This document shows positions 56,662 through 64,000 of a stretch of DNA of 64,000 bases, piece after piece. Made by a program: the position numbers and the translations under genes. A model generated the notes under the pieces. That model was not told the DNA's origin, searched no databases, and was given only the letters and a program-made list of their open reading frames with translations. Within the stretch, counting starts at the first letter, position 1. Every line of letters starts with the position of its first letter. The stretch comes from Marinobacter manganoxydans MnI7-9 (GTDB lineage: Bacteria > Pseudomonadota > Gammaproteobacteria > Pseudomonadales > Oleiphilaceae), in assembly GCF_000235625.1 (NCBI RefSeq), contig NZ_AGTR01000080.1, positions 124,001 to 188,000 of the forward strand. Direction: 5' to 3'.

Positions 56662-57624
56662 ATGAAACTCCACATCCTTGTTTGTAATGGCGTGTTTGAT
56701 CTGGGGCTTGCGGCGCTCACTGACACAGTGGGCTTGGCCAATGCGATGGCAGGCTCGCTGCCACAAGCTCCCGCGCACATAGAGCTCACGCTGGTGGGCG
56801 TGCGGCGTCGCATCCGAACTGCGCAAGGCTTGACGGTCCCCGTGGTCCCTGCGCGTGGTGTGCCGGAACCAGACGTCGTGCTCGTGCCCGCGTTTGGTGA
56901 CAAGATGCCTGACACGCTCTCGGCTCGGCTCACACGCCCCGACGTGCCCGATGCGGTCGCCGCGCTACAGCAGTGGTCCACCGCTGGCGCGCACCTTGGT
57001 GCCGCCTGCTCCGGTAGCTTCTTGCTTGCAGAGAGCGGCCTGCTTGATGGGCATCGTGCGACGACGTCATGGTGGCTGGGGCCGATGTTTCGGCAGCGCT
57101 ATCCGAACGTCACGCTGGACGAGTCACGCATGATCGTGAACTCGACACGCTTCACCACCGCGGGTGCCGCTTTGGCCCACGTCGACCTGGCCTTGCGCAT
57201 CATCCGGGAGCGCAGTCCGGCGCTGGCTGTCCTGGTGGCACGCTATCTGCTGGTCGAGACACGCAGTTCGCAAGCCGAGTTCGTGATTCCCGACCACCTT
57301 GCGCATGCCGACCCGATGGTGGAGCGCTTCGAGTGCTGGGCCAGAAGTCAGCTCGCGAAGGGGTTCTCGCTGGCCGAGGCGGCCAGCGCCGCGGGCACAA
57401 GCGAGCGCACCTTGGCGCGGCGGCTGCAAAGCGTTTTGGGCAAGACACCGTTGTCGTATTTCCAGGACCTGCGCGTGGAGCATGCCGTCCATCTCTTGCG
57501 CACCGGAAACGCGAGCGTCGACCAAGTCGCCGCACAGGTCGGGTACTCGGATGGGGTGACCCTGCGGGCCCTGTTGCGCCGCAAGCTGGGTCGGGGTGTC
57601 AGGGAGTTGCGACGCGGCGGATGA
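56662..57624 (+). CDS. GlxA family regulator (second copy, unrelated in detail to 54692)
   Basis: A 320-aa regulator: DJ-1/PfpI-like domain with Cys in HLGAACSGSFLLAESG (near residue 114) and an AraC C-terminus with SLAEAASAAGTSERTLARRL (near 237) and SVDQVAAQVGYSDGVTLRALLRR (near 287). ATG 56662 is the domain start; an in-frame ATG at 56611 would add 17 residues. AATGACAACT...TATCATT just upstream may be an operator. It is divergent from the ABM gene. Confidence 0.83.
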   Translation: MKLHILVCNGVFDLGLAALTDTVGLANAMAGSLPQAPAHIELTLVGVRRRIRTAQGLTVPVVPARGVPEPDVVLVPAFGDKMPDTLSARLTRPDVPDAVAALQQWSTAGAHLGAACSGSFLLAESGLLDGHRATTSWWLGPMFRQRYPNVTLDESRMIVNSTRFTTAGAALAHVDLALRIIRERSPALAVLVARYLLVETRSSQAEFVIPDHLAHADPMVERFECWARSQLAKGFSLAEAASAAGTSERTLARRLQSVLGKTPLSYFQDLRVEHAVHLLRTGNASVDQVAAQVGYSDGVTLRALLRRKLGRGVRELRRGG

Positions 57625-57725
57625 CCAGAGGCGTTTGGTATATGTACGGCTGGAGACCGCCGCGAAACTGACGCAGGCCAAACGGCGCATTTGGACAAAC
57701 TGACAAAACTACTGCCCCACAGAAT

Positions 57726-58595
57726 TTAACTTAACGATTCGTCCAGGAAATCCAGCAGCATCCGCACTTTTGGGGATAAATGCCGGTTATGTGGATAAAT
57801 CGCCCAGATTCCATCGTCGGCTTCTTGATAATGTTCCAGCAAGTTCATAAGTTTTCCACAGGCCAATGACGGCTGAACGTAATAATCGGGAAGTTGCACG
57901 ATCCCGATGCCTTTCAGGGCCGCGTCCAGCAACGCCCAACCGCTGTCGCACTTCATGTTGCCTTTAACGCGAACGTTGTAGGGCTTACCTCGGTCCTGAA
58001 AGCGCCAGTAATCCAGATTGCCTTGCAAACAATTGTGCCGGTCCAGTTCCGAAAGCGAATGCGGCACACCATAGGTGGATAAGTATTCCGGCGAGGCGCA
58101 CACGTATAAGGTTCGTGACGACAACCGCTTGGCCATCATGGATGAATCTTCCAGTTTTCCCAGCCGAATCGCCAAATCGTAACCGCCACCGACCAGATCC
58201 AGCTTCTGGTTGGTCAGATTCAGCTGCACCTCCAACTCCGGGTAGCGCAGGATGAAATCGTTCACCAAGGGGGCGATCACCTTCTCGCCATAGGTCACCG
58301 GTGCGGTCAGCCGTAATTTTCCCTTGGGGATAAGTTGCAGGTTGGTCATGGCCCGCTCGGCCTCTTCCAGACCATCGAGTACCTGGCGGCAATACTGGTA
58401 GTAGGTTTGGCCGGCTTCCGTCACCGAAACCCTGCGGGTGGTGCGATACAGCAGTTTGGTCGAAAGCCGGGATTCCAGTGCGCTGACCTGCCGGCTCACC
58501 TGAGCTGTGGAAATGCCCAATCGTTTCGCCGCAGCGGTAAAACTTTCGGCTTCCGCGACCGCCACAAACTCACTGACCCCTTCCCAAATAAACAT
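57726..58595 (-). CDS. LysR family regulator, likely of the formaldehyde operon
   Basis: A 289-aa LysR protein: helix-turn-helix FTAAAKRLGISTAQVSRQVSALE (residues 18-40) and an effector domain. It lies divergently 198 bp from frmA, so it is the natural candidate regulator of frmA-frmB. The inducer is unknown (S-hydroxymethylglutathione is a guess). Confidence 0.84.
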   Translation of the reverse strand: MFIWEGVSEFVAVAEAESFTAAAKRLGISTAQVSRQVSALESRLSTKLLYRTTRRVSVTEAGQTYYQYCRQVLDGLEEAERAMTNLQLIPKGKLRLTAPVTYGEKVIAPLVNDFILRYPELEVQLNLTNQKLDLVGGGYDLAIRLGKLEDSSMMAKRLSSRTLYVCASPEYLSTYGVPHSLSELDRHNCLQGNLDYWRFQDRGKPYNVRVKGNMKCDSGWALLDAALKGIGIVQLPDYYVQPSLACGKLMNLLEHYQEADDGIWAIYPHNRHLSPKVRMLLDFLDESLS

Positions 58596-58736
58596 GTTCA
58601 GTTCCTTGCGTTACGACTTGGGTGAGCTTAGATACAAAATGCCGCCAGCAAACAAAATACGGTTCATTGTTACTATACAGTAAAGGTGATTTGCTTAACT
58701 GGCCGATTATCTATCTTAAGAACAATAATACAATGA

Positions 58737-59921
<1,185 letters not shown>

Positions 59922-59975
59922 TGAAATCTGGTCGCCTGCCAGTCAGGCGGGCGACCGTTTTGTTGAGAGGTTGCA

Positions 59976-60815
59976 ATGACTATTGAAAATCTGAGCAGTA
60001 ATAAAAGTTTTGGTGGTTGGCACAAGCAGTACAGTCATCACTCCGAGACGTTGAACTGTTCGATGCGGTTTGCTATCTACCTGCCGCCGCAGGCCTCCAA
60101 TGGCAAAAAGGTGCCAGCGCTGTATTGGTTGTCCGGGCTGACCTGTACCGATGAAAACTTCATGCAAAAAGCCGGTGCGCATCGCATGGCTGCCGAACTG
60201 GGTGTCGCCATTGTTGCCCCGGACACCAGCCCGCGCGGGGACGATGTCGCCGATGATGAAGGCTACGACTTGGGTAAGGGCGCCGGGTTCTATGTAAATG
60301 CGACTCAGGAACCCTGGAGCAAGCATTACCGGATGTACGATTACGTGCTCAACGAATTACCGGCACTGATTGAAGATATGTTCCCGGTGAGCGATCAGCG
60401 TTCCATCTTTGGCCACTCGATGGGCGGGCATGGTGCGTTGGTGCTGGCACTGCGCAACCCGGAGCGTTTCCAGTCCGTCTCGGCGTTCAGCCCGATCAGT
60501 AACCCGGTCAATTGCCCGTGGGGTAAGAAGGCCTTTGGCGCTTACCTCGGTAAAGACACCGCCAGCTGGGCCGAGTACGACGCCAGCTTGCTGATGCAAA
60601 AGGCGAGCAAGTTTGTGCCGGCGTTGGTGGACCAAGGCGAAGCGGACAACTTCCTGACCGAGCAGTTGAAGCCGGAAATGCTGGAAGCCGCTGCCAAACA
60701 AAGTGGCTATCCGCTGGAACTGAACCGGTATGAAGGGTACGACCACAGCTACTACTTCATCGCCAGTTTTATTGAGGAGCACCTTCGCTTCCATGCGAAG
60801 TATCTAATCGGCTGA
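59976..60815 (+). CDS. frmB: S-formylglutathione hydrolase
   Basis: A 279-aa esterase D-type serine hydrolase that splits S-formylglutathione to formate and glutathione. The nucleophile is in FGHSMGGHGALV (near residue 147) and the oxyanion region is YWLSGLTCTDENF near 48. The catalytic His is in YEGYDHSYYFI near 256. Start follows GAGAGG. Together with frmA it makes the complete glutathione-linked formaldehyde pathway. Confidence 0.95.
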   Translation: MTIENLSSNKSFGGWHKQYSHHSETLNCSMRFAIYLPPQASNGKKVPALYWLSGLTCTDENFMQKAGAHRMAAELGVAIVAPDTSPRGDDVADDEGYDLGKGAGFYVNATQEPWSKHYRMYDYVLNELPALIEDMFPVSDQRSIFGHSMGGHGALVLALRNPERFQSVSAFSPISNPVNCPWGKKAFGAYLGKDTASWAEYDASLLMQKASKFVPALVDQGEADNFLTEQLKPEMLEAAAKQSGYPLELNRYEGYDHSYYFIASFIEEHLRFHAKYLIG

Positions 60816-60829
60816 TAAATTTACACCTC

Positions 60830-60907
60830 ATGTCCCGCGAAACCTACTACCGCCATAAACGAGAGCTACTGTCGACTTTTGGGATCGATATTTCGCACAG
60901 GGTGTGA
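60830..60907 (+). pseudogene. Possible C-terminal remnant of a phage/plasmid replication protein (II/X type)
   Basis: A 25-codon frame reading MSRETYYRHKRELLSTFGID, then ISHRV and stop. It resembles the C-terminal end of II/X-family replication initiators of filamentous phages and plasmids. It is too short to be sure. Confidence 0.35.
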
Positions 60908-61037
60908 CCCGAAAACCCCTTAAAAAACAGACCTCTGAATATACATTATGCGCAGTTTAATATCAGTTTAAATAATATTATTACGGATTTTACCTTTACT
61001 CTCCTCGCATCCGAGTGGCTTAGTAGGAGCTTTCCCG

Positions 61038-61200
61038 ATGAGCAAGACCGCCCAGGCGCGCGTGCTCACGCCCGAACAGTTCGCCCACCTCTTGGGTGAG
61101 ATTAAAGAGTATCGTTACCCGGAAAAGAATACGGCGCTGATTTAGATCAGCTTCAAGCTCGGACTTCGAGTTCAGGAGATCGCGCTACTCCAGATCAGCG
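61038..61200 (+). pseudogene. Tyrosine integrase N-terminal remnant
   Basis: From ATG 61038 the frame reads RVLTPEQFAHLLGEIKEYRY and on to a TAG at 61143-61145, then FKLGLRVQEIALLQIS in the same frame (the Arg-I box region of integrases). It is cut off at the start of the LysR gene. Together with the replication remnant it marks an old integration at 60.8-61.2 kb. Confidence 0.7.
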
Positions 61201-62085
61201 TGAAACCTGAACCAGTAAATCCCTAATCCAAATATTCAGAGGGTCCTGCGATGAGCGCTGGTGCCACACGGCGATCACGTCGAATCCGGGGATTTCGGCA
61301 TTCAGCTTAATCGGCCGCAACGAGTCGTCGGGCAGCAATCGCGACGGGATGAAGCCGACAAGGTCAGTCTCAGAAATCGTTGCTTTCGCCGCCGTGAAAG
61401 TTGGTACCGAGAGCATGGCTTGCCGTGGGTGCCCCTGGTCTTCAAACCAGCGATGGACGGCACCGGTAAAGTCTCCCCGCGAAGGCGACACCACTACCTG
61501 AGGCATGTCAGCGATCTCGGCAACCGACATAGTGCTGCGAACCGCCTCATTGGCCTTCCCTGCCACACAGACATAGTGCTCCGAATACAGGGTTAACGAC
61601 GGATAACTCGGTGGCGCAAACTTCGGATTGGTCAACACCAGATCCACGGTGCCATTAAGCAGGTCATTTGCCATCTCATCCAGCTCAAGTTTTTTCACCG
61701 CCAGCCTCAGACCCGGCGCTTCCCTTCTCAGGCGCTGCATCAGAAAAGGCAGGATGGTTTTCTGCTCCAGATCGGTGGAGCTGATGGTAATGGTCCGCGT
61801 CGTTGTTGCGGGATTGAACTCATCCTGTTCCAGCAACTCGCCAACGGCATTCAGGATGAGATCCAGCTTCGGCCCCAACGTTCGGGCATACGCCGTCGGA
61901 GTAACGCCATTGCCGCTGCGGATAAACAGGCGATCATTGAAGGTGGCGCGGAGTTTTTTCAGCTGGTCACTGACCGCCTGCTGGGTCACCCCGAGTTGAT
62001 CCGCCACACGGGACAGGTTGCCTTCGCGAAGCAGGCACTGAAGCGTTCGTAACTGTTTAAGGTCTACCCGGTTTAAAGCATTCAC
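61195..62085 (-). CDS. LysR family regulator
   Basis: A 296-aa LysR protein: helix-turn-helix LSRVADQLGVTQQAVSDQLKKL (residues 24-45), then an effector-binding domain. It is divergent from the CmcJ/NvfI-like gene, 97 bp away, and so likely controls it and the aldehyde dehydrogenase. Its end overlaps the integrase remnant. Confidence 0.84.
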   Translation of the reverse strand: MNALNRVDLKQLRTLQCLLREGNLSRVADQLGVTQQAVSDQLKKLRATFNDRLFIRSGNGVTPTAYARTLGPKLDLILNAVGELLEQDEFNPATTTRTITISSTDLEQKTILPFLMQRLRREAPGLRLAVKKLELDEMANDLLNGTVDLVLTNPKFAPPSYPSLTLYSEHYVCVAGKANEAVRSTMSVAEIADMPQVVVSPSRGDFTGAVHRWFEDQGHPRQAMLSVPTFTAAKATISETDLVGFIPSRLLPDDSLRPIKLNAEIPGFDVIAVWHQRSSQDPLNIWIRDLLVQVSR

Positions 62086-62182
62086 TTGTATCTCTTACAT
62101 CAAATCCTTGTTTCAAATCCTATCGGCTACTCCCTAAGCTGGCAAACCAAGAATCCAGCAACCCTACCCGCAAGGAGGAGCC

Positions 62183-62965
62183 ATGTTCAGCATCAACTAC
62201 GTCCAGCCCGTTGGCGGCCTCGAATACGACCAACGATACAAGGGTCCAGGTGCCTCCGAGCTCACTCAATCCGTCGACACCCGACACATTGACGTCACAG
62301 ACATTCGCAACCAGGCCAACGACTTCAACCTGGACGACCAGGGCTTCAAGGCGGTCCGGGTCGCCTTTGATTTTGACGACTACCAGAATGACGACGCCAT
62401 TCGCGAACATTTGTATCCGCAGGTGATCGAGTACCTCCGTGACCGACTCAAGGCCAGCGAAGTGCTGGTCTTTGATCACACTTATCGGTCAACCAACCGC
62501 CAGGACCAGACCATCCATAACCGGGCGCCAGTGAAGACTGTTCACAACGACTACACCGAGAAGTCTGCGCTCCACCGCATGTTGGAAGAGACCGAGCAAC
62601 GACCAGAGCTTCGCGACCGCCCTTACCGGTTGGTGAACCTGTGGATGCCTGTCGGCCACCGTGTCGAGGAATCCCCGTTGGCCGTCTTGGACATCAACAC
62701 CGTGGCTGCGGATGACTTTCATCGCATCAAACTGGTGTACCCCGATCGCATCGGTGAGATAGCCGGGATCTCCTACAACCCGGATCATCGCTGGTACTAC
62801 CTGTCAGACATGGAACCCGGCGAGGCCCTGCTGCTGAAAGTCTTCGATTCACGTTCCCCCGAGGGCATATTTGGCACCCCACACACCGCGGCCGACCCCG
62901 TGAACACACCGGACAACGCCCGCAACAGAAACAGCCTGGAAGTGCGAGTCATCGCCTTTAGTTGA
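62183..62965 (+). CDS. CmcJ/NvfI family oxidoreductase-like protein
   Basis: A 260-aa protein of the CmcJ/NvfI (asaB-like) family, known from cephamycin and meroterpenoid pathways and related to Fe(II)/2-oxoglutarate enzymes. Conserved segments: VLVFDHTYRSTNR near residue 96, VKTVHNDYTEKSA near 117 (candidate metal His and Asp), LVNLWMPVGHRVEESPLAVLD near 153, and the C-terminal PHTAADPVNTPDNARNRNSLE. Starts at ATG 62183 after AAGGAGGAG. It precedes an aldehyde dehydrogenase by 7 bp. Confidence 0.8.
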   Translation: MFSINYVQPVGGLEYDQRYKGPGASELTQSVDTRHIDVTDIRNQANDFNLDDQGFKAVRVAFDFDDYQNDDAIREHLYPQVIEYLRDRLKASEVLVFDHTYRSTNRQDQTIHNRAPVKTVHNDYTEKSALHRMLEETEQRPELRDRPYRLVNLWMPVGHRVEESPLAVLDINTVAADDFHRIKLVYPDRIGEIAGISYNPDHRWYYLSDMEPGEALLLKVFDSRSPEGIFGTPHTAADPVNTPDNARNRNSLEVRVIAFS

Positions 62966-62972
62966 GGAAGTC

Positions 62973-64000
62973 ATGAGCGAATTTCTTGTGTCATTGAACC
63001 CGTTGAATCAGGAGCCGGTCGGACAGGTGCCAATCACCTCCCGGTCCGAGCTGACAGAAATTGTGGGCCGGAGTCGGATCGCGCAGGCGAACTGGGGCCG
63101 GTTATCGCTAGACGAGCGGGCAACCCGCCTGAGGGCTGCCTACCATGCGCTGGCGCCTGCTCAGAATCAACTCGCCCGACTGATCAGCCTGGAAATGGGC
63201 AAGGATGCACGACGCGCAACCTATGAGGTCGCCGGTACTGTAACGAATGCCCCCTATTTCATTGAGGAGGCCGCCGCTGCCCTGCAAACCGAACAAGGCG
63301 AAGGCCGCAGCCGTATCCAGTATCGGCCGCTTGGGGTTGTTGCTGTCATTTCACCCTGGAATTACCCATTAGCAATGGCCAACAACTTGCTGATCCCTGC
63401 CCTGATGGCGGGCAACAGCGTCATTCTGAAACCCTCAGAACACACGCCGCTGGTTGCCGATCTGTTCGTTCGCGCACTACAGGGTCATCTGCCCGAGCAT
63501 CTGATTCAAATTGCCCACGGCCACGGAGACGTCGGTCAGGCGCTGGTGAAATCTGACATCAATATGATCGCCTTTACCGGGTCGATGGCCACCGGTCGCA
63601 GCATCATGGCGGACGCTGCCGAAGGCGTTAAACGCCTGGTCATGGAACTCGGTGGCAATGATCCCCTGATTGTCATGAAAGACGCCAATCTGTCGGCTGC
63701 TGCGCGATTTGCCGTTGCCAGCTCATTCGAGAATGCCGGGCAAATGTGCACGTCAACCGAGCGAGTGTATGTCGACCGGACCGTTGCCGAGGAATTCAAA
63801 CGCCAGGTGGTAGCGGTTGCATCGGCTTACCAGGTCGGCCCATGGGATCAACAGGGCGTCAACATAGGCCCGATCGCCAACACTACCCAGCATCAGCTTG
63901 TGCTGCGACATCTCAAGGATGCGGAGACAAAAGGCGCACGCTTTCTGCTCGGCAAGGCCGACTACCCAGCGCCATTTATTCAACCCACGGTTGTCGATGG
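62973..64000 (+). CDS. NAD(P)-dependent aldehyde dehydrogenase (partial, succinate-semialdehyde type)
   Basis: The first 342 codons of an aldehyde dehydrogenase that runs off the right edge. Seen: ISPWNYPLAMANN (near residue 128), AFTGSMATGRSIM (near 200), the general base in VMELGGNDPLIV (near 228) and the catalytic Cys in ENAGQMCTSTERVYVD (near 263). It is co-transcribed with the CmcJ/NvfI-like gene, which probably yields its aldehyde substrate. Confidence 0.9.
   Translation, partial: MSEFLVSLNPLNQEPVGQVPITSRSELTEIVGRSRIAQANWGRLSLDERATRLRAAYHALAPAQNQLARLISLEMGKDARRATYEVAGTVTNAPYFIEEAAAALQTEQGEGRSRIQYRPLGVVAVISPWNYPLAMANNLLIPALMAGNSVILKPSEHTPLVADLFVRALQGHLPEHLIQIAHGHGDVGQALVKSDINMIAFTGSMATGRSIMADAAEGVKRLVMELGGNDPLIVMKDANLSAAARFAVASSFENAGQMCTSTERVYVDRTVAEEFKRQVVAVASAYQVGPWDQQGVNIGPIANTTQHQLVLRHLKDAETKGARFLLGKADYPAPFIQPTVVD

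Overview
The window reads as a chromosomal segment of a marine gammaproteobacterium, most likely Marinobacter or a close relative. This is an inference from gene content, the Anr/Dnr-style nitrate genes and codon use; no marker gene proves it. The core genes are moderately GC-rich. Two long inserted stretches stand out, one AT-rich and one with a GC-rich, Pseudomonas/betaproteobacteria-like codon habit.

Layout. 1-7.2 kb: the 5' end of hemN, an FeS-type photolyase-like protein, a double HAD hydrolase, a broken ctaG next to an intact Sco1, then a zinc-ribbon DUF2256 peptide translationally coupled to a second photolyase. 7.2-14.1 kb: a metal-handling block with Met-rich and His-rich small proteins, HupE/UreJ, an anchor protein, copB, a copA fragment fused back-to-back with a sensor-kinase fragment, a CadR-like regulator, its operator and a short CDF-type transporter. 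14-26.4 kb: ordinary chromosome with AEC transporter, Crp/Fnr-like regulator, wrbA, PAQR protein, nnrS, three different NarK-type transporters, a globin, a universal stress protein and two good Anr/Dnr boxes, followed by an EVE-domain protein.

26.6-52.6 kb is a nested mosaic. An ion-channel gene is cut at its 3' end by a four-gene, translationally coupled recombinase operon, which is followed by a complete but diverged copy of the same ion-channel gene. Next comes a 17,054-bp element (34877-51930) with Tn7-type ends: 28-bp TGTGG-starting inverted repeats with 24/28 identity, repeated internal binding-site-like motifs, and a 5-bp AGTAC duplication. It has no recognisable tnsABC. Inside it, a degenerate tyrosine-recombinase-like gene heads a one-direction array of small genes separated by a recurring boundary motif (ATGGGAATCCG-like on the minus strand). 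A 13.5-kb fragment of a Tn4371/ICE-type element has been inserted exactly at one such boundary, between two TGGAATCC copies. It carries a truncated relaxase, a catabolic operon, TetR and LysR regulators and a truncated EexN-like gene. Just outside the Tn7-type element lie an MbcA/Xre antitoxin, a wrecked RES toxin and the 3' half of a tRNA-Arg(CCG).

The captured catabolic operon encodes acyl-CoA ligase, dienoyl-CoA-isomerase-like crotonase, 2,4-dienoyl-CoA-reductase-like flavoprotein, CrtI/saturase-like flavoprotein, ferredoxin-type reductase, SnoaL-like and DUF2855 proteins. It probably activates and degrades an unsaturated or cyclic carboxylic acid under TetR control; three similar operator-like sites lie upstream of its units.

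53-64 kb: isochorismatase-family and metallo-beta-lactamase-fold enzymes divergent from a GlxA-type regulator, an IS3 scar, a quinol-monooxygenase-like protein with a second GlxA-type regulator, the glutathione-dependent formaldehyde pathway (frmA, frmB) with a LysR regulator, a scar with replication-protein and integrase remnants, and a LysR/CmcJ-NvfI/aldehyde dehydrogenase cluster that runs off the end.
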